A DNA stretch of 64,000 bases from Stercorarius parasiticus (lineage: Eukaryota > Chordata > Aves > Charadriiformes > Stercorariidae). This document shows positions 24,428 to 38,700 of this stretch, in pieces. The translations under genes were made by a program, and so were the position numbers. The stretch is from the NCBI GenBank assembly GCA_013396915.1, contig VWZL01001969.1, positions 620,001 through 684,000 of the forward strand. The letters are read 5' to 3'. Each line of letters opens with the position of its first letter. Position 1 is the first letter of the stretch. Below the pieces are notes generated by a model, which was given only the letters and a program-made list of their open reading frames with translations, did not search any database and was not told the DNA's origin.

Positions 24428-27400
24428 CCCTCCTTTTTTTTTTTTTTTTTGTAAAATGAAGTGTAAAATGTCTTTTGATTGAAGATGATCTGTCTGAAAT
24501 GCTTCATTAGTCGTGTAAAACTTGTCTACAATAGGATACATGAGTTAAGAAAAATATACGTAACTCTTTCATTCAATGAATTGGAACATTGATATGGTAT
24601 GCATAGCAAAAATCTTTGAACAGATCATCTATGTCCTAGCAATCTTTTAAGTAACTTCCATGAGTCTTTCTTGATAGATTCTGTTCAAGTAGAGTTTGTG
24701 CAACAATTTAATTTCTATATGGTAGATTAAGAAGAGTGAAAATACTAGCTTTAAGTTTCTCTTGGGAAAGTTTTATGCTGTACCGTTAGACCTCTGTATC
24801 AGACATACTTTTTTCTGACAAGCTTGTTTAAAAAAACCCCACAAAACAAAACCAAAGCCTAGAATAAATGTGAGGAATGTTTCTAAACTGGTAGTTATCC
24901 AGGTTTGATGTTATTTATCCATTCTATACCAAGACATTGTAACATGATTGTATTGAATGCTGAATGAAACTGTTTGCATGACCTAACTGTAGAATGAAAG
25001 TCCCACACTGTTCCAGTGCGCTGTAGTGTGAAGGCTATTTCTGCCTAAAAGAAATGCTTCCAGTACTAATGCCGTGAAAATATTACTCCAAGTAACATGA
25101 ACCATGACATAGTTTGCTTCTCCTGATGTTGGTTTAAATTGGCCATTTCTGTGTAGATGTAATTAAAGCTTGCTTTTTTAAATAATTCAAATAGCAATAA
25201 ATAAGGAAAACATAGAATCTGTCTAGAAATATTCAGCAAAGAGCAACAACCAGATCTTCATCTTCAGATTCTCAGGATGAGTTTTCTTTCTGTCTTGCTT
25301 TTGGTATGAATTGTACATTAAAATGGGCCCCTTTTTCCTAAAAAGAATATAGAGTATTATCTTGATGTGTCTTTGTTTACCTGATCTTGGAATTTCTGAG
25401 CCACATGGCAAAGGAGCTGTCTCCCTGAAAAAAAAAAACAAGCAAACAAACAAAAAAACTAAAAAACCAGACAGATATATTTCATACCTAGGAAAAACCT
25501 GTAATATTCTTAACATAAAAACTTTCACACCTATTTGGCAAACTCCTGCGGTAAAGTTAAAGGAGCTTGACAACGATGTTCTCTTTAGGTACTAGTACAT
25601 TGTATATGGATATGAACTTTCCCGCCTACTTCACACACACAGGTACACGCATACCAAAAGAAAAATCAAGAGACGCCTCCAAAAGCCTCCAGCATCTCAG
25701 CTCTTGAAACATGCTAACAATCCTGACAAAAATGCACTTGGTTAATGGTAGACATATAGTGGATTCAGAGATGATACTGTCAGGAAGAGGGGCTGCAAAA
25801 GCTATTCCTTGGGTAGCAATAAGACGTTTAAAAAAAAAAAACAAGTGGGCAAGCAGTTCAAGTGAGGCACCAATGTGACGCTCGGGTTGTGGAGGTCTTA
25901 GAGGCATACTTGGAAGCACTGAGTAGAAGCAGAAAAATGACTATTTCTCGGTCTCCGTGTTGATGGAATTTAAGGTAGGAAATGTTAAAATACATACATG
26001 TACTGCAGGGATTGTGGAAAAAAGTTCCAGAGAGATCAGGGGAAAAAGACTGAAAAAATATTTGGAGGACTGAACAAAATGAATTGTTTGAGAGAGGCTT
26101 TTGAAAAGCTCAGACTGTTTGTCTGGAAGTCACCTACATTTAGGAATTGGGCATTAAATTTGAATAGGTACATAGCCAAATTAGAATATCTAATGTTTTT
26201 CTTTCTCCTTAGATTTAATTAAGAGCTGTCACTTCTGTATTTTGGTAGAATTTGTCAGTGAAATCAGTATTTGTGTTTCCTGATCTGACAGAACAGGAAA
26301 AGGATGTGGAACACTCTGTATAAGGGGGGAAAAAAGACACAAAGATTTCTCAATCTTTACCACTCAGACTTCAGCCTAGGTTGTATATGATTTGACCAGA
26401 TTATTAAAGCTATATTATTCCAATCAGTTCTGTAGCACACTGATTTGTTTTTGTAAGTTCTTGTAAAAATGAACAGTTTCCCTTCCTGTATTTCTTGTAA
26501 TGAAATGCAGTTTCTCAGTCAGTACTATTGATCCACCAAGAACATGGTGGAATGCAGCATCACTTTGTTTACGCTTAACATCTATTCGTGTTATGCAGCT
26601 ACTTTTCTTTTACTAGTCTGGGAAAAAGCATGCGGGAGGATGAAGCTGCAAATGCTTCCAGTTGTTTTTCTACTTAAGCTAAAAGCTATTTTACTATAGA
26701 TAAAATCAAGCAGTTCTGAATACTTAGTCTAATTTTAAAAGCCTGTAATCAAGTTAAATTAATATGTTATGGTTATACTTTAAAATATTAGATTGTTATT
26801 TCTAATAGTTATTTTCTTAGATATCAGTTGCATTTGTTTATAAATCAGTTCTAGAAAAAATATTTTTCTTTGTTTTGATATCATAACTTCTCTTGAAAGC
26901 AAAATATAAACTGTACTCCTCATAGATAAGATAGTAATCTGTAGTACTTGTTAGAGTACTTTCCCAGATCTTTTTGGTAGCTTCACAGTCATATGTTCAA
27001 GAAATTAGATAATCAGTAAAATAAAAACTTCTGACTTCTTTAATGATGTGTGAAATGACACTTGAGTTGCACGAGTGTTTGACAAAGCGATTTGACATAT
27101 GTCTGAACCTAGATCTCAGTGGTTTGAGACTTCTGCAGAAGCTTATTGTTTTCATTTTATGTCCCCCATGGTTAATCTTTGTGAAATCTTTGTTTGAGTC
27201 TCTTAAGTGACTCTCCTTGGGTTCTGGATTGATAACCATGTAGGACTACGCATGATTCCTTTCAGGAAAAGGTTACAGTAACCTTCACCTAACTTGTGTT
27301 AACAAAATTCTCATCGTGGTAAGTTAAAGAATATTTGAGGGAGCAAGGAAGAGCTTCAGGCTAGAAAATTATTAAGGTTTTGGCCTCTCTGCTGGAGGAG

Positions 27401-30400
27401 TCCATTACAAATTGCTGCTTACTAGCAGCTGAGATGAGTTCTGTGAAAATGGTACTTTGCCCACTGGAAGTTTAGAATTTTAGTTCACTAGTTGATCCAT
27501 GCTGCATGTGCAGAGGGAGTGAGCAGTTGTTGCAGTGCTGTTGGTACGTTACCAGCAGTGATACAGTCTGCCACCGGCCTGTAGTGAAAGGAATGCATTT
27601 TTGTAATGATGTAATGAGAGTTTAAGTGCAGCATATAAAGTTCTGTACTGGTGTAAAAGGCATATTGCAGTTTACTTAAGCTCTTTTTGAGTTGATGCTA
27701 TTTAAACTTCTGGCTCTATGTATTGAAACTAGTACAATGAGGCCCAAGTGTGCACTTAAATTTCCTTTGAGGGCTGTACTGACTGATACAGAGCAAAAAC
27801 TTGTAACAGGTTTAGCTTCTGTTCAGCTTCTATTAAAGTCCTTGTACTTTGATTCATTTCCTGACATAGTAGTGTGTATCGTATAACCATATGTACCAGT
27901 TGCATAGCTTGTGCACTGTGTAATGTTACAGAAGAATGCCAGTATTGATTAAGCTCTTAAAACATGTCTAAGAACACTTTCTTACATACTCAGATATTGT
28001 CATGCATGTGGCCACATGTAAAGCAAAGAAAACAGTGAGTCTTATAAATGGAAAAAAAGATACCTTTTAAAAAACCTGTACTTGAAAAATAGTATTATAA
28101 TTTAAATATATGGGGAAAACCGTTTTACATAAATTTTGTATTTCTTAGACCTAAAAAGAGGGCTTAGATGGAGATCTGAAGAATCTAATTTCTCATAATT
28201 GAAGTTAAAAAAATAGAAATTAGCAAGGTGCTCTTTTCCTTGCATTCAAAGTACAGGTTTTCTACATCCCATGTATTTGAACAACCGATTTTTTTCTCAT
28301 CCACTGTTTTTTTTAGAATTGTCTTGGTCTCTGCTCAGACTGTTGTTTGCTTCTCAAGTCTTGTTCTACCCTTGAGCATTATTTCTGTTGAATAGGGCAA
28401 ACTCGAATTTTGTTGCCCAACTGATAATCTCATACTTCAGGATATAGTGTTCAGAATACTCTGTGTAAATCAATAGTCTTATGATGCAGTTTTATAATTT
28501 GTAGTAAGTCTCTCAGGGCAGAATTAACACCAGCATTTGCTGGTGCTTTTACGTGGGAATGCCATTGGTCTTCCTGGTCTTCACCAAGACTGCAGTTAGA
28601 TGAAATTTAAAATCTAACTGTCTTCATCTTTTAACCATGTAGATTGGGGAAGGAGATTGGAGAGGGATAAAAATGCTGCTTTCAGTGACAGTGCTGGCTT
28701 GGGGTGGTTGAACATGAGTCTAATTCAGAAGATTGTGTTGTTATTACTTCTTAAAACGTTAGGTTAACAGAGGGTTAATGCTCTGTCCAGTAGGTCAAAT
28801 GGCCCCAGTTTTATCTAGCAAATTAATGTGGGGTTTTTTCCAAGAAGACTTACTTTATGTAAGTACTATCAATATACACTTTAATGTTTGTTTATCCGAT
28901 TTAAAAAAAATAAATCCTTCTTACTGTATAAATTCATGATATACACCTCAGATTTCACACTATTGATTTTGGATGTGTATTATGAAAAGAGTTTTTTAAT
29001 GAAGGTGTACTCTTGCCCTTTCACAAGCTACAGAGTATTTTTAAATATGCCACCCACCTTATTCTTTAAATAACTAAAATTTGACATTTCATTAAAAAGG
29101 CTGCTGATGCAGTGTTGTAGTTTGGCAGAAATTACTCTAGGAACCTTACAGCACTCAACATGTCCACCTTCCCTGTACTACGGGGATCAAGCCTACTGCT
29201 TAGGATAAAAATGTTTGTCCAGGCCACAAGAATGCAGGATTAACACCTTTTCATTGTTTATTTTGTACTGACCAGCTCTGTCATCCTTGCATGTGACGAA
29301 TGGGGCAAGAAATCTATCAAATGTTATTAGCATACTTTTTTTTTTCTTTAATATATTCTCACTTGGCTTGTGGCTGAGTGCACTGCTGACAGTTGTCCAG
29401 TTTATTACGCTGTTAAGGTCTTTATTTCCTCATAAAAATTTATTTAGAATATCACATAAAGTACACCAGTGTTTGAAGTGTAACAGCGATTAAAAAAAAA
29501 TAAATGGGGACAAATGTTAGAAATTCTCTGGAGTACTGTGTTACAGGGTTTTGGTCATACTTTTCCTTCCATCTTGGCTTGTGTTTGTCTCCTTCCTCCC
29601 CTATTTTGTGTAATTTGAAGCATGTTTTCTTTCTCACTTCTACTTAATTACTGCTGTTACCACTGCCTCCACTGTTCCACATCCTAAAAGACTGAAGGGC
29701 TAATCATGTTGTGCCCTCTTTTCATTTAGCCTTCAGGAGCTATGCAGGCAGTATATGTATTTTCTTTTCTGCTCAGCACTGGAAATATCCTTCCACTAGA
29801 CTGTGAAGATTTTAGCAAATATACTCTCTTATTCAGCAGATGTGTTAAAATTCAGCTGTCTGAATTCTAAGGATGCTTATTTTGTGTTTGGGTTTTTTTG
29901 TTGTTGGTCAAGCTGGATTTCAGTTATGTGTGAGAAGTGCTTTGGGTATCCTCTGCTGTGCTTGGAAAGAAGCAAAATCTCCTTAATCCAGACTTCTGAA
30001 TGGCTTTTGTCTTTTTTTTCTCCAAACATCTGATCTTCAAGAATGAGATTTCACTCTATGACTTGAAATTTTTTCACACGCATTACACTTACACTTTACC
30101 TCATGCATTCCTTCCCGTCCCCCAAAGTGTACTTCTGAAATCTTTCTCATGTTCGTGGAACCTGTTTCTTTATTAAATCATTTAGGAAATGTCCTTATTT
30201 GCTGAACTCGTTGACTTCTAGAATTGGACTAAAGCAGAACTCCTCATCCTGCCCCACCCACCTAACAAACCTGGATGGATCTTTTTTTTTTTTGTAGAGT
30301 TAAATTGAAGTTGATGAAGTCTCTGAATAGTATATGCACAGTTTTGCTGAATCTTTGTTGTAATCAGCTAATAATAGATAGAAGATGAACTAGAACCTTT

Positions 30401-33400
30401 CTATTGGATTGCTCACCACCTAAGTATCAAAACAGATACTTTCAACCAAGGATTGTATGCCTTCAGAAGGCCAGTTGATATTGCATCTTTTTCTTTGTCA
30501 CATCAATAACTCTTTCACACATATCCCCTTTCCTGTCTTTTTTCTTATGTGGCTTTTTCAACTGACCGCAAGCCACTGTCTGTAATGATTGAGGCCATTT
30601 TTACTGAAGGTTTAACTCTCTGCCTGTGTTGCATGAGCTTTGAATCTACAGAAAATGAAAGTAGCACGTTGAAGAGGTGAGGGATCACTGAATGTCCTGT
30701 AGTTTGTTTGAATCTGCACATTTTTTTTTCCCTGAGGGTTATCAGCACCAGAATTGACTTCCATATTTTTGCTAATATATTCAGTATGTTATTGCAATAA
30801 TATATTTGGCTTGATTATTCTAAATGTTTGTGTAGGAATTTCTTATAAGGCTGTTGTTACAACCCCCCAAAAAAGCCAGTTGGGATAAAAAACCGAAAAT
30901 GTTATGGAGAAAATATAAGTTCACTGCTTTAACAGGCCTCTAAGACAATTTAGAACGTAGGAAAGCTGAGCAAAGCAAGGCATCAAATAAATCTGAATTT
31001 CGACAACTGTTTGAGTAGTATCTTCTGAAATTTCTGGTAAGTCTATGCTAGCTACTGTCTTTTTCTAATTAAGCTGCTTCTTTTGTAAGCTGTCTTTTTT
31101 GAATCTCTTTTTGAACTTTCATTGTGTAGAGATTTTAGGTGTCTAATGTGGAATTGTGGAAGTCATAGCAGCCATGTTTACTTAAAGCCATGAAGCAGTA
31201 GTTGGTTTTGCTTTTCATTTTTTAAAATAAATGAAGGAAAAATCCTTCTGATTCTTAAGAATCTTACAGGATGATAGGTAGAGGAAGATCCGGTAGTATT
31301 GGTGGTGAAGTTGTTCTTAAGGAGTAATTAAATTCACGGGTCGGGTACTGCTCTCTTTAATGTAAAGCAGATGAGTATGAAAAGCGGGAACAATGCAGTT
31401 AATGGGAGAGAGGCTAGGAGTTAGATGAAACCTTACCTATGGGAAAAACAACTTAGTTGCTCAGCTGTCTTGAAGATCAGATATTTTCTCAGGTTTGTGA
31501 AATTAATGAAAGCCACTCAAAAGTCATATGCCAAAATAATTGTATGCAATAATAATTTGGGGTTGAAATAGATATTATAAGAGCATAGAGATGATTTCCA
31601 AAGCACTCTTCAAACTTAAACATCAATCCATGTCAGACTTACATGTCAAGTCCAAACTGTAGGATACATCTTTTCTCAGCTTTAAAACAGCAGCCTAAGT
31701 TGGAATAAAGCCTGGAAGCTATTAAGTGATACAAAGCTGTATCAAGAAATATCATATTCCTCTGAAATACAGAGGGAAATGCTGAATAAATATATTCTTC
31801 CTTTTGTCAGGCTATTAGCACAAGCAGTTCTTCTCTTTAAAACCAGACCTAATGAACTTCAGGAACTGACTACTGTTGGGTTTTGTTCCCCCCCCTAATT
31901 AGAGATACCGTTATACATGCATACATGAGCATGCACGTGGCTCAAATACAGGTTTATCCGCTTTCTGCAGTGGAACACAGGTGTAACCCAGCAGGCTAAC
32001 ATAGAGTGGTAGGATAGTCTCTGTTGGATCCTTGTGGATGTAGCTTACAAAGTAAATGGACTGCTCTAGATGTTGAAATATGCTTAAGATAATCTGCAGG
32101 TTATCTGTCAAATCCTAGCCGTTGCAAAGATAAATCAATGTAGCCCAGTGATGCAGAGTTTAAAAGAGAAAGTCTTTTTGTACCAACCTATCTTTTAATG
32201 ATGTGTTTGCCAGCACGTTTCCCCAGCGAGTAGAAAGGAATGAGCATTTTCATAATATTACAAAATCTGTTCCCTTGTCTCTGCCTTTTTCTCTTCATTA
32301 GCTATGACTAAACAGTGAAAAAAAATCCATTCATCTGTGGTAGTGTCAGTATAGTGGTCTCTCTTTTCCTCTCTGGTAGTACTACAGTACTGTTTCAAGA
32401 CCATTTAAATTCTGCTCAGAGCTGTAAGTGATCTTTTTGGCAGCCTTATATGCATTTACATTATCTGTTGGATTGCAATAATTTTCAAAAGGATTGTTTG
32501 AAAGTGGATTTATATTTTTTTTTTGATACATATTCATAGATGTGTATTCATGTCTTAGAATTGTGGTTTATTTCTTGTCTTTTCCCTTTACCTAGCTAAC
32601 ATTAACTTGATTCTAGGAAGATGCTTCCTAATGCGGGCTGGGAGAGTCCATGCTGAACCTGCCCTGGAGGTCCAGAAGAAAATTAGCAAGTAGAAATAAT
32701 TTTACTGGGCTTCCACCTTTGATACCAAGTGTCTTCTCTAAGAGCTCTTTTATCTAATTAAACATTAGGTAGAGCATATGGTATACTGCAAGAAAATGTC
32801 ATCCTTGCTACTAGTGGAAGTTCCTTCTGAGGCAAACCTCCTGTCACTGTATTTGTCCCGAGAAGTATGCTAACTTTCCTTTGTTAGCTCAAATAACACT
32901 GTTTTTCACTGTCACTGTTCTAGAGATGGACAATATTGCCTATTGAATTTCCTTTCTGATTCTGGAAACCATTTTGGTTTAGGACACTAAAGAGGTTTGC
33001 AGTACGATGTGTCCTACTGTTGATGTTGGCTAGAGTTTAGGATGCAGCTATAGTGGAAAGATGTTATTTAGATTATAGCCATAGCAGCTGTTTTTCAGCT
33101 GCCAGTGGCACTACTTGTCATAACTGGAGATATTTTTTTGGGCTCTTTTTTTTTTTTTTTTAATGTTGGGAGAAAGGAAGCCTTGATGCTTACATTTATA
33201 ATGCATTTGTACTGTTGAAACGCTAGAGAAGTAACCTAATAACTAAGCTAATGTGTTTGAATGGACCATGTAAGTCTGACTTAACTGACTTGTAAGTCTT
33301 GTCCATATGATTCAGATAATATTTGACAAATATGTGGATACTTTGTTGTACGTGTGTGCTGTTTTCAAATTATATTAATCTCTGTAGTGTGTGAAGGAGC

Positions 33401-35687
33401 TTTTAGTTGTATGCTGCAAGATTTTCTGCTAGAAGGCACCTGTTTTTTTTTTCTTCCTCTTCCACCCATACAACTATGAACAACATCTAGACTGGTCTCC
33501 ATTGCGGTGTCAAAGAGATTTCCTAATGTTAAATTTTATGTGCCCTTTTAGAGAGTACTTACTGAAGTGTATCTGTTTCTGCTTGTTTTTAGAAAACCAT
33601 TTAATTTGATGACAACGCTTTAGTTTATATGTGTTGTCTAAGAACTGACTTGTGTTCCCAGCTCTGAAGGGAGAAAAGCTTGAGAACACGCCAAAGACTA
33701 TGCATGGTGGAATTCCAGGACTGGTGAAAATTTGAGAAGAGGGTAACAGGCATTAAATGTGGCTACATAGATTTAGATGATATAATCCTTGTACAGTTCA
33801 GCCAAGTGCAAAATGACCTCACCAGATTTGTCTCCCTCTTTTTTTTTCTTTTTTTCTTTTTTAAATTGATTTGAAAACACAGAGAGGTACAGAATTACTT
33901 AAACTGAGAAAGTTCAGAAAACTCTGTTAGGCAGGTGAGAAAAATAACTCTCTGATGTGGTTCAGGCTGAAAAACATAAGATTAAATCCATAGTAAGGCA
34001 AATATAATCTAATTTTATAGTTATATAAGACTGTATAAAGTGGGTCATCGGTGTTGGTGGAAAACATGCCTTCATTTTTCTAGGGGGTTTTTGGTGTTTT
34101 TCTTTTTTTTTTCAACGTACCAAATAAGGTTGTTTTTTCTCCTCCCCTTCCCACACTAGAAGGAACCCTTTTCTCTGGGGACAAAGATAGGATGAAGCTA
34201 AATATATCACTTGTCTACTGTATTCTCCATCATGTTACTTCAGTGGTAATCACTCGTTTGAGACTTACCTTCAGAGATTCAGCCTGACATATGGTGACGT
34301 GCATAATGAATATATGCAAACATACAGTGATTTAAAATTCATTCTTTATTGCACTTTGGTTTTAGTTTACAAATGGCTTTAACAGTTAAAGGGATTTTGT
34401 AAGCATTAATCTATGTACTTAGGAGAAATTTCACCTTGATTTTTTTATTATTTGTGTAAAGTGGAGAAAAAGCAGCTTAGGGCGCTGCATGAGAGTTGGA
34501 GTTCTTTTGTTTTCTAGTTTCCAATGATATACAGGAAAGTTAAGTTTTGCTTCATTGAAAGTACCGCCCTTTTCAGGGAAGGAGAGGAAGTTGATAGAGT
34601 TTGAGGATCACGGCCTGTGTGGCTAAGTTATGGATTTGGTTAGTGTTCTTTTTTTGTTGTTGTTGGTTTTTGCTTTGTTTTTCTGAAGCACCAGCTAGAA
34701 GAATCTGAAGAAGGCCAGACTGAGGAAAGAGGAGAGTGATCTCATGCTTCTGTAAGTGGAGGAGGCCTGAGACATAAGAGCTACACAGAGATTTTTAGGT
34801 AGAAAGGGAATGGCTTCTTCAGCAGCCCTTCAGAACTGAGAGATACAAAGGGAAGTGCACCTAGCTGTCCTCTGTGTTTTGGGTAAATGGGGAAAGGACT
34901 GAAACGTTCACTTTCCCATTCATAACAGGAACCATGCAATGATGAAGAAAAAGTACATACTGCTGTAAATACTGTTCAAACTCTAGCTCATCCTTTGATA
35001 CTCATGACTCTGTCAGAATAGGCATAATTGGTTGCCAGCAGTGGGAGTTGTGTTCAAAAAATCCAGCTTGTAACTTCTGATGATTGAGATAATTTACTTT
35101 GACTTTCCATTCAGCAGCTAAGTCCTCTTAATCCAGCTTCTAGTTCATCCTGTATTTAAATTCTTTATAGGAGTTGACAGTAAAATTTTTCAGTTCATGC
35201 TGAAAACTGCATGTTGGCAAATAAACAGGTAACCATTTTAATACACATCAAATGAGCATCTGTTCAAGCTTTATGTGGGCCTTTCATCAAGTACTTGATA
35301 GTGAGTCATCATGTCAGTATGCTGAACCAGAAGAGGACAACAGAACGGTGGTAGAAAAGATTCCTGCAATCTTGATGGAAAGGCCAGTTTATACTGTCTG
35401 AACTATGCTAATCAAAATAGCCAGACCAGCTTTGTAGTTCAAGTAGCAAATTACTTCTTGCCCAGCTTATTTTGACTGAAGTGTCTAGGGAACACTCAGG
35501 TTAATTCCATGGGCAGATATGTGGAGGCAATGACTTCTGGTTGGAGAAGTCTGCTGGCACAGATGGATCCAGAATAGCTCGTGTCTTCCTGGCTGCAGCC
35601 TGTCACACTCAGAAATCTAATCACGTGTGCTGTGTGATTTACATTTATCAAATCACAAAACCATTTTCCCCTTCACTGTCTCCACAG

Positions 35688-35732
35688 TTTCAATTTTACT
35701 GCAATAGCTTCTGTTACCAAAAATGGGTGCTG
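35688..35732 (+). other. Weak candidate 45-nt exon
   Basis: A strong 3' splice site, ccccttcactgtctccacag, is followed by 45 nt and a good 5' splice site, GTGCTG|gtaagcat. In phase 0 it encodes FQFYCNSFCYQKWVL, but a second frame is also open. A length divisible by three would suit a cassette exon. At this length chance is a serious alternative. Confidence 0.13.
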
Positions 35733-38700
35733 GTAAGCATGAGCACTTTTTTGTTTTCTAAATTATTATTCTTCATGATCAGCAAGAGACTGAAAATTTG
35801 CTCATGCTGTATTGGGAAACACTGTTGGGAAGTAAGAACAAAAGAGATAAAGCTTTGAATGAGTTACGAGCAATAATGGTTCCTTACTATTAGCTGTGGC
35901 ATAGAATATTGGGGAGTGTGGAGAAGGGGAAGAGAAGGGATAAAAACACACAGTAATTTGAGTTTTAGGAAGGTCAGGTCTTTCTATAGTCAATACAGAG
36001 GACGAGGCTTTTGGGGCTGCTGCTTTGAATCGCTCCCTAAAAGAGGAAGAAGGGCTAAGCTAGACGGCTCTTTGCTACCAACAGATAAAATTTCTCCTTT
36101 TCGTTTTCACTAGCTCTGCTACGCACCTGACCCATCTGTTAGACAGCTTGGTTTGCAAAACAAGCAGAAAGCTAATGTAAGAAAAAAGCTTCTTTTGTTT
36201 TCACGATCCGAATCAGCTCATCGAGGGATCTGTTGATTTGGCACATCTAGCACAAAGGAGGGTGTGAGAGTTGAGTGGCTTGGAGCAGCAGGATGAGAAA
36301 TGTGGAGTGAGACTAGCCTGCTCCCCAGCTGTGAGCTCCTCTGGTGTGGCTGGGCCCTCTTGGGTGGGTCTCCAAGGACCCCAGCTCTCTTCACTGACTA
36401 CTGAGGGATAAAATGACCCACAACTTCCCCTTATGCTGTGGTGGCAATGGTGGGTGCTGTTGTCATCTTTGAACATTACGTTTTCCTTCCCCTTCTTTCA
36501 CCCTGTGTAATCTTGATTTTTATTTGAAAACAGGAGATATGGTAGACTTAGTAAATCTTTGTACCTTGTTAGGTATAAAGTCAGTAACTAAGTGATGGGA
36601 GGGTTTCTGTGGTAGGAAAAAAAAGGCTAACTTTAACTTCTCACTTGTTTCAGTACTGTCATTGCTATCTGCTCTACTGATGCTGCAGAATTTTTTTGTA
36701 AGCAATACCTCAAAAGTAAGGAGTATCCATAATTTTTGCTTTAAAGATAGGCTTAAGAAGAATGCACTTAAAATATACTGCTGAGTGAGCGTGTCCTGCC
36801 ACACCTGTAGCAGTGTCAGAGTTCAGTGCCAAGCCTAGTGAAGCTTCCTTTCACTTATCACATCTGGGTTCTTTGCGTTTTGGCAAGCAGTCAAAAACCG
36901 GTTTAGCCCTTTACAGGAATTAAGCATTGCGCTCAGACATCGTAACTCAAAAGACTGTGTCCAGTGTACGGTGTGAAATTAATCAAAAGGAAAGAAAATT
37001 AATGACCTGCTGTGGTGCCATCCATCAGGATATTGCTCAGCAGGTGTGAAATTAACTTGCCTTGACTGTGGATTAAATATAACGGCATGACGTAAAACTA
37101 CAGAAACTGTTTCCGTTATTACTATGGAGCAAGCAAGCGTTTTTAAAGATTCCAGCTTAATGAACTGCTTACGCCATACAGTGGATAGTCCTGTGATCAT
37201 TTAACAGCATGAGTTTAGATTATGTTCCCTAAGAAGATCAAGTATTACTGTATCAGTAAAAATTGTTATAGGCAGGCCACAGAGATGCGGTTTTAATTTC
37301 TATAATTACTGTGCACCAGATGGTGAATGTATACTTTTTTCCAATGTAAGTACTTCAGCTCATATGTAAGCAGTTGTAATCTTTATTTACAATTCATCAG
37401 ATTTTAAATTAGGTGATCAAAATTCTTTTGTTATGGCACATTATGATGACCTTCAAAGAAAGAAGTGAACAAAGCCTCACTCTTGTTTGTTATATTTACA
37501 AAAAAGTCTTTTTAATTTTTTTTTTCCAGATCTTAATTATGAGGATAGGAAAACTTCTCACTAATGTTAACTACTCGGTAAACATTAATTATTCACTAAC
37601 TGTGTTTTGGAATAAGTAATATTAGATTATGGACTTAAAGCATTTGGTAAATCTTAGTTAATTTAAATATTGGTTCTGAAAGAGCAGTGCTACAAAGATG
37701 CAAAATAGGTTACAGGTTATTAACAGAAATGAGGAAGATAAAGGAAATGTATTTCTCAATTTGAATCTAAAGATCTTAATATTCTGCCAACTACTTTGTT
37801 CTTCTGTCCCATCCTATTTCCAGTGTATCCACTTTTTCCTCTATAACTGCCCTGATTATTATTTCTTTTTTTGAATGGAGTGTTTATCACTGTTGTGGAA
37901 GCTGCTTTTGGCTTGAGTTCTTAGTGGATTTTTGCTGAATGTGCCTTGAATATCCTCCTCTAAAATGTTCAGTCATCTCAGTGTTTTTTGGAATTCCTGA
38001 TGTTTTTGCCCTTGTCAGAAAATAGTCATGTATGATTTTTTTCATTTACTTCCCCACCCCCCAACCCTTCAAATCTGAATACACATTTCCATGAGTTAAG
38101 GAATTTGCATGTTTGTGATTAGGAGGGAGACTTAGTTATGACTTGTACAGTAGCTTTCTTTGGAGTAAGGCTGGCACATATCTGTCGATACATTTTCAGG
38201 ATAAGTGTCCACAGTATATTGGCACATACTTGATTATCTGGTCTTTATATATTGACTTATTTGACCTCTTATTAAGGAGCATCTGTGGTTTGTAAAAGCA
38301 GTACTTTTTTTTGTTTAAATATTGCTGATCAGAAAGCTGTTAGATTAGTGAAGGTCTAATTAATGCTTCACAGTTGCAGTAACAAAGTTCTGTAGATTTT
38401 GTGTCAAAAGATAGTTTTGACATTAGCATTAGTAAAATGGTTTTGATTTACAACAAATATGATGTAACTCCTGAGAAATGTTAGGGTTTTAGATTTATCG
38501 CACTCGGTTGCTGCTGTGTCGCTGGCAGGATTTTGTTCAAGGATAAACCCATAAGTAGTAGCTCCAGGATCACGGGATCTGTACTGTTCTGGAACTTAAA
38601 TGAGGAACTCTGTGGTCCTTGTGAAGAATATTCATTGGGGTAGAGCTGACAAGATATTTTAGAAGTTTCTTCTTTCTTTGAAGAGAAACATCAGTCATGG

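Noticed and set aside
25998..26222. Frame starting MYCRDCGKKF, reminiscent of a zinc-finger linker
   Set aside because: There is a single CxxC with no following histidines and no second finger; chance resemblance.
34684..34744. Plus-strand exon candidate after a long pyrimidine tract (ttgctttgtttttctgaag) ending at gtaagtgg
   Set aside because: The only long frame meets a stop before the donor. At best a non-coding exon; the T-rich tract is low-complexity and prone to give false acceptors.
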